A stretch of 64,000 nt of DNA from Gillisia sp. Hel_I_86. GTDB lineage: Bacteria > Bacteroidota > Bacteroidia > Flavobacteriales > Flavobacteriaceae. The stretch spans positions 2,418,001 to 2,482,000 of the forward strand of contig NZ_VISE01000001.1 of assembly GCF_007827275.1 (NCBI RefSeq), read 5' to 3'. The translations under genes were made by a program, and so were the position numbers. The notes below the pieces were generated by a model. It saw only the letters and a program-made list of their open reading frames with translations, had not been told where the DNA came from and ran no database searches. The stretch's first letter is position 1. The number at the start of each line of letters is the position of its first letter. This document shows positions 54,451 through 63,428 of this stretch, piece after piece.

Positions 54451-54490
54451 AAACCACGCAAATCCTTAGATTTGCGTGGTTTCGTGGTTT
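54451..54490 (+). terminator. Terminator after tRNA-Arg
   Basis: AAACCACGCAAATC / GATTTGCGTGGTTT is a perfect 14-base stem with a 4-base loop, followed by a weak T-rich tail. Confidence 0.75.
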
Positions 54491-54654
54491 TTAGGGGTTC
54501 ATTTAATTTGATGTTGTTTGGTATAAAATGATACCTCGGAGGTTACCTCATTTTTAAAAAGTTACCTCGGGTGTATTTTAAGCTAAAATGGTATCGCTCA
54601 ATTGTTCGTTTGATTTTGACTTTCGTAAATCAAGTTTAATTTAAAACAACAACT

Positions 54655-56010
54655 ATGAGAACATCGAAAACTCTCGGAATTCATTTCTGGGTTAACAAGC
54701 AAAAAGAAATTGATGGTGAAGTGCTTCTTTACGCACGAATTACTGTTGACAAGAAACGTGTCAATATCAGCTTGAAAAGAAAAGTCCCATTAGATCATTG
54801 GGATTTTAAACAACGAAAGATGACAGGCAATTCTGCTAAATCAAAAGAAATTAATGATTATCTGGAAGTAACCAAATCGGAAATTTATAGTACTTACCAA
54901 ATTCTACGCAGTGATAATAAACCTATTACGGCAGCCAATATAAAGAATGAATTTCTACAAGAAGGAGAAGAGTCAAAAACAATTCTTGAATTGTTAAGAT
55001 ATCACAGTCTCAAAATTGAAAATACTCTGGCAATTGGGTCAATTAGAAATTTTAAAGTGACTGAAGGTTATATTGTACGTTTTTTAAAGAAAAAAAAGCT
55101 TACTGATATCTCTTTATCTAATTTGAATTATGAGTTTTTATGTGACTTCGAAAACTTTCTTAACGGATACTATCCAAAAGGTCATCCTAAGGCAATGAGT
55201 CATAATACCGTAACAAAGCACATACAACGATTACGGAAAATGGTAACGCTTGCATATAACCTTGAATGGATAAAAGAAGATCCCTTCCGTAGATGGAAAT
55301 CGAAATTTGATAAAGTGGATAGAGAGTTTTTATCCGATAACGAACTGTCGAAATTGGCAACACATCATTTCAAGATTGACCGTTTAGATCGTGTTAGGGA
55401 TCTTTTTGTTTTCAGTAGCTATACTGGTATTTCTTTCGTCGATATTAAGAATTTGACCAAGAAGAATGTATGGATAGGAGACGATGAGGGCAACAAATGG
55501 ATTAGCACATTTAGGCAAAAAACAAATAATAAAATCAAGATCCCATTATTGTTTAGAGCAGAACAAATTCTGAATAAAAATGATGTGCATCCAGTCACCG
55601 AAATATCGGATACCCTTTTACCCACGATAACAAATGAGAAAGCAAATTTATATTTGAAAGAAATTGCGAAGGAGGTGGGAATTGAAAAAAACCTAACTTT
55701 TCATATGGCTCGTCATACGTTTGCAACAACAGTGGCATTGAGCAATGGAATGCCCATTGAAACCGTTTCCAAAATCTTGGGACATACTAAAATTACAACA
55801 ACTCAAATTTATGCTCGTGTGATGGACCATAAAATAAAGTCTGATATGGATGCGGTTCAGAAAAGGCTTAATGAAAAAGCGAGGCAACTTGAAGAGGAAA
55901 AAGAACTTATGCATTTACGGGAAAAGATTATTGCGGCTGAGAAGAAAAATTATTCACATATGACGAAAGGAGAACTCCTTGAGAAGTTGAACAATGTGCT
56001 TAATAAATAA
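54655..56010 (+). CDS. Tyrosine recombinase / integrase (Bacteroidota conjugative-transposon type)
   Basis: This 451-residue integrase has an N-terminal arm-binding domain (1-90), a SAM-like core-binding domain (100-210) and a catalytic domain (220-400). Catalytic residues are His350 and Arg353 in HMARH, His377 in LGH and nucleophile Tyr386 in TQIYARV. The first conserved Arg of the family is replaced: the TGxR position reads TGIS, with Ser260, as known for IntDOT-type integrases. A C-terminal coiled coil (400-450) follows. It starts the accessory region after tRNA-Arg. Confidence 0.88.
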   Translation: MRTSKTLGIHFWVNKQKEIDGEVLLYARITVDKKRVNISLKRKVPLDHWDFKQRKMTGNSAKSKEINDYLEVTKSEIYSTYQILRSDNKPITAANIKNEFLQEGEESKTILELLRYHSLKIENTLAIGSIRNFKVTEGYIVRFLKKKKLTDISLSNLNYEFLCDFENFLNGYYPKGHPKAMSHNTVTKHIQRLRKMVTLAYNLEWIKEDPFRRWKSKFDKVDREFLSDNELSKLATHHFKIDRLDRVRDLFVFSSYTGISFVDIKNLTKKNVWIGDDEGNKWISTFRQKTNNKIKIPLLFRAEQILNKNDVHPVTEISDTLLPTITNEKANLYLKEIAKEVGIEKNLTFHMARHTFATTVALSNGMPIETVSKILGHTKITTTQIYARVMDHKIKSDMDAVQKRLNEKARQLEEEKELMHLREKIIAAEKKNYSHMTKGELLEKLNNVLNK

Positions 56011-56352
56011 TCCTAATTATGATTGATGTGGTTAATAATTAGATCGCATAATGCGCTGTGGTTACTATTATTTTATCCGGACGCTTTCATTATCTTAAAT
56101 CGGATTTTATCACCGGATGTTTTGGTTTTCTGAATCGCCACTCTTCATAATGGAAGTTATCTTGAATCCTTTTCTAAACTTCTAATAGCGCCTGTTTAGA
56201 TGGTTCACTCGAACTGTTCCAAGCAATGTTTAATTAAACTTTATTTTTTTCTCTCCATGATATTTTATTTAGTTTAAAAAAATATTCATACACAAACTAA
56301 TAGTTTGTGTATTTGAAGTAATTTAAACAACATCTCAATAGTTTAATAAAAG
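56011..56352. other. Non-coding gap between integrase and AbiE operon
   Basis: No ORF or RNA is convincing. It ends with the AbiE promoter and operator at 56288-56315. Confidence 0.4.
56288..56315 (+). promoter_or_regulatory. Operator/promoter of the AbiE operon
   Basis: A perfect inverted repeat, ATACACAAACTA / TAGTTTGTGTAT (56288-56299, 56301-56312), overlaps a -7-like TGTATTTG. The core AAACTAATAGTTT recurs at 56363-56375 inside the first codons of the next gene. AbiEi proteins are known to bind inverted repeats and repress their own operon. Confidence 0.7.
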
Positions 56353-57138
56353 GTGAAAATAGAAACTAATAGTTTGGGAAAAGAACAAAAAATAAACCGC
56401 TTACTTAATTCCCAGCCTTCTGGGGCTGTCTATCTAAGCTCATGGTTAACTGAAAATGGGTTTTCCGCACAATTGCTTAATCGTTATAAGAAAAGTAATT
56501 GGCTTTATTCCATCGGAACAGGTGCTTGGATGCGAGTGGGAGAAGAACCCAGATACGAAGGTGCAATATATGCATTGCAACAACAGTGTGATAAGAGTAT
56601 CCATTTGGGGGGCAAAACAGCCCTCTCTTTATTAGGGAAGGCACATTATTTAGAATTATCCACACAACAAGTTACACTGTTCGGTGGCAGTAAAGAAAAA
56701 CTCCCTGCATGGTTCACTAAGTACAATTGGGACGTAAAAGTAAATTACTTTAGCACTTCCTTTTTGCCGGCAAACGTAGGATTACAGGCTTTAGAGCGTG
56801 GCAATTTTAGTTTGAAAATATCGAACCCTATAAGAGCGTTAATGGAATGTTTATATCTGACCCCAAAAAAACAAGACCTTGTGGAGTGTTATGAAATAAT
56901 GCAAGGACTTAATAACCTTAGACCAAATCAGGTTTATGATCTTTTAGAGCAATGCACCTCTGTAAAAGTGAAACGGCTTTTTTTATATATGAGCGAAAAA
57001 TCAAATCACGATTGGTTCAAGTATATGGATGCAGAAAAAATAGATATAGGAAAAGGGAAGCGGTCTTTAGTAAAAGATGGCGTTTATATAGCCAAATATG
57101 GCATCACTGTTCCCAAAGCACTGGTAGAATATGAATAG
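56353..57138 (+). CDS. Type IV toxin-antitoxin system antitoxin, AbiEi family
   Basis: This 261-residue protein has an N-terminal winged-helix region (1-90, LSSWLTENGFSAQLLNRYKKSNW) and an AbiEi C-terminal domain (90-255). In known AbiE pairs this antitoxin represses the operon and counteracts the AbiEii nucleotidyltransferase. The start is GTG 56353. The next gene starts inside its last codons (8-base overlap). The toxin partner here is broken. Confidence 0.8.
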   Translation: MKIETNSLGKEQKINRLLNSQPSGAVYLSSWLTENGFSAQLLNRYKKSNWLYSIGTGAWMRVGEEPRYEGAIYALQQQCDKSIHLGGKTALSLLGKAHYLELSTQQVTLFGGSKEKLPAWFTKYNWDVKVNYFSTSFLPANVGLQALERGNFSLKISNPIRALMECLYLTPKKQDLVECYEIMQGLNNLRPNQVYDLLEQCTSVKVKRLFLYMSEKSNHDWFKYMDAEKIDIGKGKRSLVKDGVYIAKYGITVPKALVEYE

Positions 57139-58023
57139 TTATAAAAATCAAGTTGCTTTATTATTACAAATGTTGCCAGAGGTAGCCAAAGAGAGATGCT
57201 TTGCACTTCACGGAGGCACTGCAATTAATCTATTTATTAGGGATATGCCTCGATTATCGGTAAATATTGACTTACCTATATCCCAATAGAAGATCGGGAA
57301 ACATCACTTCAAAAAATCGTGGCAGCTTTGGCAAGCATTAAAGTAAATCCTGAAAAAATATTACCTGATGCAGAAATTACAGTAAAGGAGAAGATTTTGA
57401 AATTGCAGATTACAACAGCTAAGGCGCAAATAAAATTAGAAGTAAGTCAAATAAATAGAGGTTTATTGGATGGACTTGTAGAATTGAAATTATGCAATAA
57501 AGCTCAAGAGGAATTTGATGCGTTTTGTGTAATTCAGGTAGTGTCAATGGGACAATTATATGGTGGTAAAATTTGTGCTGCCCTTGACCGTCAACATCCA
57601 CGCGACCTCTTTGATATAAAACACTTGCTGGAGGATGAAGGATTCACGGATGATATTAGAAAAGGATTTATGCTGCTTTTATTAAGTAGCAACCGACCTA
57701 TCAACGAAATGTTGCAGCCCAACTTAATTGACCAAAGGGAAACAATGGTCAATCACTTTGATGGTATGAGTGCTGAAACCTTTACTTATGAAGATTTTAA
57801 GAAAACTAGAACAAAATCGATCGAAACGATACTTCAAAATTTAACCGCTCAAGACAAGAAGTTTTTACTAAGTTTTAGCGACTTAAACCCTGGTTGGAGT
57901 ATATACGATTTTGAACGGTTTCCAGCCGTGCAATGGAAATTGCAGAATCTCACGAAACTTAAGGCAAATAATTTAGAGAAGTATAATATATTCCATACAG
58001 CATTAAAAAAGTTGCTAGGATAA
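57131..58023 (+). pseudogene. AbiEii-type nucleotidyltransferase toxin, frameshifted and mutated
   Basis: The N-terminus (MNSYKNQVALL, then LHGGTAINLF) is in one frame and stops at a TAG about 52 codons in; after a one-base loss near 57274 the rest of the protein continues in the next frame to 58023. Restoring the base gives about 298 residues, the family length. In the catalytic DxD motif the first Asp is Asn45 (SVNIDL instead of SVDIDL). Two lesions argue for an inactive toxin rather than programmed frameshifting. Confidence 0.85.
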
Positions 58024-58037
58024 CAATAACACCTCAA

Positions 58038-58079
58038 CTCATAACCCGAAGGTCACTGGTTCGAGTCCAGTTCCCGCTA
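58038..58079 (+). tRNA. 3' fragment of a tRNA with CAT anticodon (tRNA-Met-like)
   Basis: It contains the anticodon loop CTCATAA, right stem CCCGA, a T-arm (ACTGG TTCGAGT CCAGT), the acceptor 3' half TCCCGCT and discriminator A. The 5' half is absent: the bases before do not pair with the stem. Such 3' halves are typical att cores of integrative elements using tRNA genes. Confidence 0.75.
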
Positions 58080-58090
58080 CTAGTAAAATC

Positions 58091-58122
58091 AAGGCTTTCG
58101 AGAAATCGAGAGCCTTTTTTTT
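58091..58122 (+). terminator. Terminator after the tRNA fragment
   Basis: GGCTTTCGA / TCGAGAGCC (one wobble) with GAAA loop and T run. Confidence 0.75.
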
Positions 58123-58231
58123 ATTTCATATAGTACAGAATAAGTAAAGAATCGTAGTATTTTCGATTTGACATTTATCTTGATTTCAAATGATATTATT
58201 TTGTAGCAAAAAATATTATCGATGAAATATT

Positions 58232-59494
58232 TTATTGCTTAAACGCATTTTTCATTAATTCCATTTCATTTCTTGGAATACCTAAATCGATTGCCAGTTG
58301 TTGCCATTGACCTACATTCTGCTGAATTGTATTGATAATAGCATTGGCTTCTTTTTCTTTTAACCGAAAATAAGGCGCGACTTCTCGTACCAGGTCTAAA
58401 TCCAAAGCATTGTCATTTTCTGAAATATTAAGTTTTAAACCAGTACCGTTCGGGGTTGGATTGATATCATAAGCCGGCGAAAGTATCCAACCTGAATCCA
58501 TTAACAGAAATCCGTGATTGCGAAGGTGGTCATCCGTATTGGAAATACAAACATTGAACGCAATACGTCTCCATAATTTCTTGAGATCATTATCAACATC
58601 AGCACCATTCTCCATTAAAAATTCCAGAAGCTCTAAATAACTGACTCCATCTTGATAGTCCGTTCCATCAGTATATCCCAATAAGGTCATCGCAGAAGCA
58701 AAATGGATACGGGTATCATCGTTCGTCCTATCAAAGCGTTGTGTCATAAAGGTATGCTGTTGATGTGAAAATTTTTGGATTCTTGATGGTGCCATATCAA
58801 TGCCGGATTGAATGGCAAGTCGATACGCCAACATTTCCCAAGCACCCATATCCTGCTGGTCATTTTGGCTTGGAAATTTAGCAATCCACAAACTACCATC
58901 TGTATCCTGTATATTTGCCTTGGGTCTTGCGCCTCCTAAGGAAGATCCAGGAGCCATTAGCTTATTGAGCCATTTTAGGTATTCCGGATTATCTGGGGCA
59001 TCTTCTTTCTCTAGCTGTAAGCTGGCAAATTCAAGATCTCTAAGTGCAGCGAAAGGCGGTGCGGCCATAGCTGCATTATCATCTAAAAAAGCACCATCCT
59101 GTACTGTTTTAAAACGAAGTCCTCCCATTCGGTTACTGTCGTAAACCCCGAGTAGATAATCCGACTCCATTAAAGTTTTGGGGCGTCGATTTTCTTTCCT
59201 GGCTTTAGCAGCCTCTTTACGCATCATTAGCACCCTTCCCCATCGATCAGGTGAGGAATCCAAGAAAATACCGAAATTGGACTTCTCATCATTGAGGTAC
59301 TGAGCTCCTTCGAATAATTGTAGGTCTGGATCTATAATCTGGGCATAATCCGATTGTAACCATCCTTTATCATATTCAAAGGAAAATATTTCTTTCCCTC
59401 TAGATGGCGTAGCGTATAAACTCCCCATTAAGAATGGAGCTTCAATTCCTTCCCAATGCGCATATATAAATATTTCTTTTCGTTCCAGTGCCAT
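58232..59494 (-). CDS. hipA: HipA-like serine/threonine kinase toxin
   Basis: This 420-residue HipA has the ATP-binding loop GGARPKANI (about 188-196), the catalytic NTDDHLRNHGF (about 325-335) and the metal motif SPAYDINPT. In characterised systems HipA phosphorylates a glutamyl- or other aminoacyl-tRNA synthetase and causes growth arrest; the target here is unknown. It overlaps the hipB stop by one base. Confidence 0.85.
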   Translation of the reverse strand: MALERKEIFIYAHWEGIEAPFLMGSLYATPSRGKEIFSFEYDKGWLQSDYAQIIDPDLQLFEGAQYLNDEKSNFGIFLDSSPDRWGRVLMMRKEAAKARKENRRPKTLMESDYLLGVYDSNRMGGLRFKTVQDGAFLDDNAAMAAPPFAALRDLEFASLQLEKEDAPDNPEYLKWLNKLMAPGSSLGGARPKANIQDTDGSLWIAKFPSQNDQQDMGAWEMLAYRLAIQSGIDMAPSRIQKFSHQQHTFMTQRFDRTNDDTRIHFASAMTLLGYTDGTDYQDGVSYLELLEFLMENGADVDNDLKKLWRRIAFNVCISNTDDHLRNHGFLLMDSGWILSPAYDINPTPNGTGLKLNISENDNALDLDLVREVAPYFRLKEKEANAIINTIQQNVGQWQQLAIDLGIPRNEMELMKNAFKQ

Positions 59495-59814
59495 TATTTC
59501 TTGGTATTTTTTGGGCCGCGTTCCTTTACGGTTAGATTGGCATCCTGTATTTTTCTGCCCAATACATCATCGTCGGCCAAAAGCAATATATCCTTCTCCA
59601 ACCCTAATACTAATAAAACTTGGAGAATAATACCTAAAGAAATTGAAGGACTTCCTTTTTCTAGGGAAGAAAGTGTGGGACGGGAAATCCCTGCTCGTTC
59701 TGAAACCTGATCCATTGTCAGTTTCCTACGTAAGCGTGCTAATTTGATATTTTCTCCCACTGCTTGCAAAAGCTTCTTATTTTTAGGCAGTAAAATAATA
59801 CTATTTCTAGACAT
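59494..59814 (-). CDS. hipB: HipB-like antitoxin, XRE-type HTH
   Basis: This 106-residue protein has an XRE helix-turn-helix (about 20-75, IKLARLRRKLTMDQVSERAG). It precedes and is coupled to hipA. An imperfect inverted repeat (AACGTTAAATATATTTTAC at 59815-59833 and GTAAATAGTATTTTACGTT at 59850-59868) flanks its promoter, consistent with autorepression. Confidence 0.87.
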   Translation of the reverse strand: MSRNSIILLPKNKKLLQAVGENIKLARLRRKLTMDQVSERAGISRPTLSSLEKGSPSISLGIILQVLLVLGLEKDILLLADDDVLGRKIQDANLTVKERGPKNTKK

Positions 59815-59868
59815 AACGTTAAATATATTTTACAAATATAGGTAAAAAAGTAAATAGTATTTTACGTT
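59815..59868 (-). promoter_or_regulatory. hipBA promoter and operator
   Basis: On the minus strand a TATATTTG -7 box (plus coordinates 59833-59840) lies between the two arms of an imperfect inverted repeat, arms at 59815-59833 and 59850-59868. I infer HipB autorepression. Confidence 0.6.
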
Positions 59869-59880
59869 ATTTAAAAAAAT

Positions 59881-60715
59881 ATAGAGAACTTAATTTTTGT
59901 CCCAAAAAAAGTGTTTTTTTTGGGACAATTGAATTTGTTACAAATATTTTCCATTAAGAAGGCGCTTATATTATTTAAAAACAAATTTTTTCCATTATGA
60001 GAAAATTTTAGCTAAATATTTTCCATTATAAAGCATAATTTGCCCGAAATGAATTATTCTTTTATGGAGTTCACTCAGCCCACTCCCCTGCATTCCGCGA
60101 AAAGCTGCATTCCGGGCAAAGAGCTTCCTTGAAAAGTCTTGGACACCATCCCCAATTTCTACTTTCTACTGCGTTAACCCTTCCCGTGCTGCCGGGAAGG
60201 GACACTTCATTCCTGAACCAAAATTGCGAATAGCGTCCGCTTGGTAGTAATTCTATTTAACCGTTTGGTGCCGCTTCCCATGTGTTGGTACTTCGCAAAG
60301 TCCTTTAGACCTACTACCGTACTGTCGGTGTTACCTCGTACGTTTGTAATTCATTACTTACTCCTTCTGCTTTTATGAAGGGTAAAAAGAAAGATGCCCC
60401 TTAAATACATTAAAGTTGTTATACCTGATCGTTCAGCCTTTTAAATATCAGGATTTCAGACGACATATTTCAGGGATCCAAACTAGGAGCTAACCTATCA
60501 CCTATCGCATTAAGTAGGTGGTTATATACTTCTCTGTTCAATTTGGTTTCTCCTTGATCCTAAAAATTCACTATTCCCGTAAGGAATTTATAAAAAAATA
60601 AAAAAGATTATTATAACGAAAGAGCAGAAGGAAATTCAAAAAAGCAATAAAAAAGGCTATTATAAAAGAAGTAAAAAAGAGAGAATATCCACACAATTTT
60701 TTTATTTTAGATTTT
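59881..60715. other. 0.83-kb gene-free stretch in the accessory region
   Basis: No ORF of convincing length or family is present on either strand. Visible structures are: a hairpin at 59898-59929 (TTGTCCC with A tract against T tract with GGGACAA), three copies of TTTTCCATTA (59947, 59988, 60019), and a strong stem CCCTTCCCG / CGGGAAGGG near 60177-60200. GC is visibly higher from about 60090 to 60360 than in the neighbours. It could be a relic of a mobile element. Confidence 0.4.
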
Positions 60716-61612
60716 ATGAAAAATAATTTAGGAATACTACTGGCATTTTTGGTGATAATGGTCTCTTGTAGGGATGAAAAACCAGAAACCAGTGAATCAA
60801 TAACCAAAACGGAAAGAGCAGTAAAGGAAGAATATAAATTAATCAAAGAAAAGCCTGAAGGAGTCGAGGTTCCTGAGGGTATGGTTTGGATACCCGGTGG
60901 GACTTTTATACAAGGTGCTGTTACTTCAGATGAAATGGCAATGAACCACGAAAAACCAGCGCATGAAGTTGCAGTTGACGGATTCTTTATGGATAAAACC
61001 GAAGTGACCAATGCCCAATTTCGAAAATTCGTTGATGAGACGGGATATGTTACGGTAGCAGAACGTAAAATTGATTGGGAAGAAATGAAAAACCAACTGC
61101 CCCCTGGTACTCCTAAGCCTCATGATTCCATATTACAACCAGGTTCGCTTACTTTTAAGAAAACTAAAAATAGTGTTCCTAACCTCTATGACTATTCTCA
61201 ATGGTGGAATTGGAGCATTGGAGCTAGTTGGAAACATCCGGAAGGACCGAAAAGCTCTATTAAAGGAAAAGAGGATTATCCTGTAGTGCATATTGCTTTT
61301 GAAGATGCGCAGGCCTATGCAAATTGGGCAGGAAAACGTTTGCCTACGGAGTCAGAATGGGAGTATGCCGCCAGAGGTGGCCAGCCTGATGCGATTTTTA
61401 CCTGGGGAGATGATTTTGAAAAACTATCTGAAAATGCTAATTCCTGGGAAGGAGAGTTCCCTACCACCAATACCAAAGAAGATGGTTTTGAAGGTATAGC
61501 GCCAGTAAAATCCTTTCCTTCCAATCCCTATGGGATATATGATATGGCCGGAAATATCTGGGAATATACAAGCGATTGGTCTTTCCTTTTGGACGAAGTG
61601 GCGTGTCTATGA
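60716..61612 (+). pseudogene. SUMF1/formylglycine-generating-enzyme family lipoprotein, 3' truncated
   Basis: The reading frame starts with a lipobox (IMVSC, Cys18) and the FGE-sulfatase family domain (VPEGMVWIPGG, ..TNAQFRKF, WAGKRLPTESEWEYAARGG, NPYGIYDMAGNIWEYTSDW). Homology ends at about 61579, where an IS5-family sequence begins; the last 11 codons come from that DNA. The usual C-terminal third is missing. The family includes sulfatase activators and gliding/secretion lipoproteins. Confidence 0.82.
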
Positions 61613-62057
61613 CACTGGCATCCACTATGATCCCTTTTTTGACAATGATCTTGTGGGCCTCAAGCTGATCATTGATGGGACCGAAGAGCTTCTCAAAGGT
61701 CTTGGTTTTGGTCAGGGCGGTCCTAAACCTGCTCAAGGTACTATGGTCGGGTGCAACTTCATCTATGTGCATTCCACAAAAACAACTGAATGAGATACTA
61801 TCGTTCAACCGGTCTTCTACTTCATAATCGCTCAATCCGTACCAACTTTGCAAAAGGCACATTTTAAACAACAACAGGCCGTTATAGGAAGGTTTGCCCA
61901 CGGCACTTTTTCCTTTGGAATAATCGGCATCTATCAGTTTTTCGATTTTCTCCCAATCGATCACCGCATTTATTTGATTAAAAAATGTTGTTTTTATCTT
62001 TCTTGCTCGCAAATCGCAAACTGTGTCTGCCAATGTGGGTTGTTTCTGTAATTTCAT
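61580..62057 (-). pseudogene. IS5-family transposase, C-terminally truncated
   Basis: The N-terminal 160 residues have the family pattern (FFNQINAVIDWEKIEKLID, YNGLLLFKMCLLQSWYGLSD, DHSTLSRFR, and the first catalytic Asp in VDASVIDTP). The frame then runs into the SUMF1 gene and the rest of the DDE domain is absent. It is a decayed insertion sequence; the matching right end of the element is not found nearby. Confidence 0.8.
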
Positions 62058-62150
62058 ACATTAAAAACAAGCCTTAACAAATTAAATATCAATTGATCAA
62101 ATTATTTTTGTACTCCGATTTTGAACAATTTATCCCTTGCAACGGTCTTA

Positions 62151-63274
62151 TACCAATTTACTTATACAATGTCGCTATTTTTTTTGTATATTTACTAATG
62201 GCAAAACCACAGGAATTTACAATAACCCAAAGCGTTGAAGAGCTTAGGGCACTCCGCAAAAGTCAAACTAATATAAAGCATGAAAAGCGTGTTATGTTTT
62301 TAATCTATCTAAAAGAGAACAAATTTAAAACACGCCACGAGCTTTGCGATTATTTAGGTATTGATCCACGAACCCAACAACGCTGGACAAAACAGTATCT
62401 TGAAAATGGAATATCGTTTTTATTGACTGATTTGCCCAAGAACAAAAAGTCAAAAATAATCACTCCTGAAATACATAAGGAACTTGAAAAACGTTTGAAT
62501 TCTAGCGACCAGGGATTTTTAGGATATTGGGATGCGCAAGCGTGGGTAAATAATGAATTTGACATAGATATACAATACCATTGGTTGCGCAAATATTTGA
62601 TAAAGCATTTTAAGACCAAGCTTAAAAGCCCCCGTAAATCTCATTATAAAAAAGATGAAGAAGCTGGAAAAGCTTTTTTAAAAACTCCCTAATGACCTAG
62701 ACAACATTAGAACAAGTCTAAATAAAAACAAGTATAAGCAAGTAAATTTGTACTTTCAAGATGAAGCTCGATTTGGTATGATGACCCATACCGGCAAACA
62801 CTTAACAGCCTGCGGGATCAAACCTATTGTCAAATATCAACACATATTTAAAACAACTTATCTATATGGTAGTTATTCCCCAATAAACGGAAATAGTTTT
62901 GTCTGGGAAATTAATGGAGTAGATACTACTGTTTTCGAAGCTTATCTAGAGAACTTCTCTAAATACAAACCTCAAGAATTTAAAATTGTGATAATTGATA
63001 ATGCTGGTTTTCATTCGACAAAAAATATTAATGTGCCCGAGAATATATATTTGTTGAGAATTCCGCCTTACACTCCAGAACTCAATCCGTGTGAACAAGT
63101 ATGGCAGTATATTAAAAATAGGTTTAAAAATCAAAGGTTTAAATCAATGCAGGAACTTAAACAATGGCTACATCAAATCGTAAAAGATATGGGCAAGCAA
63201 ACAATAAAATCAATTACTGGCAATCACCATTATGTAAATGCATTTGTTACGACTTTTAATAGTTAAATTGGTCT
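62151..63274 (+). mobile_element. IS630-family insertion sequence
   Basis: Ends carry short inverted repeats ACCAATTTA (62152-62160) and TAAATTGGT (63264-63272), and TA lies outside each end (62149-62150, 63275-63276), the target duplication used by the IS630/Tc1 group. It contains the two-frame transposase at 62198-63266. Confidence 0.75.
62198..63266 (+). pseudogene. IS630-family transposase in two frames
   Basis: Part 1 (ATG 62198 to 62692) has the helix-turn-helix domain (HELCDYLGIDPRTQQRW and RKSHYKKDEE). Part 2, in the next frame, carries the DDE domain: YFQDEARFG, VIIDNAGFHS and NPCEQVWQYI. The frames meet at a TTTTTT-AAAAA run near 62674-62684; a +1 shift joins them. A -1 slip would hit a stop. 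This may be a one-base gain in the homopolymer (pseudogene) or a programmed +1 frameshift. Confidence 0.75.
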
Positions 63275-63275
63275 T

Positions 63276-63323
63276 AGCATCTGCCAGAATATTCAATTTT
63301 TCCTTAATTCTTTCAAAAGGCAT
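63276..63323 (-). pseudogene. Possible N-terminal stub of a gene cut by the IS630 element
   Basis: On the minus strand an ATG (63321-63323) opens a frame reading MPFERIKEKLNILADAK up to the IS edge. This resembles the start of putative radical-SAM DNA modification/repair proteins, which begin with a similar ERIKEKLxILADA block. The stub is short and the rest is absent; treat as tentative. Confidence 0.3.
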
Positions 63324-63383
63324 TCTTATATAATTAATGTTTTTGATTAATTTTTTAAATTATGTAGTATTAATAAAAGCAAA

Positions 63384-63404
63384 AACCCCCAAATTGGGGG
63401 TTTC
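63384..63404. terminator. Bidirectional hairpin near the end of the pyrophosphatase gene
   Basis: AAACCCCCAA / TTGGGGGTTT; it lies 25 bases after the pyrophosphatase stop and can serve that gene. Confidence 0.7.
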
Positions 63405-63428
63405 TATATCAATTAAAAGAAACTGTTT

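Noticed and set aside
57262-57290. Programmed frameshift in AbiEii
   Set aside because: No slippery heptamer; the first catalytic Asp is also mutated, so decay is the simpler reading.
54400-58079. tRNA-Arg 3' end and the CAT-anticodon fragment as direct repeats bounding one element
   Set aside because: Only the generic T-arm pattern is shared; the sequences are from different tRNAs.
62674-62684. -1 frameshift at T TTT TTA in the IS630 transposase
   Set aside because: The -1 frame meets a TAG stop at once; the DDE part lies in the +1 frame.
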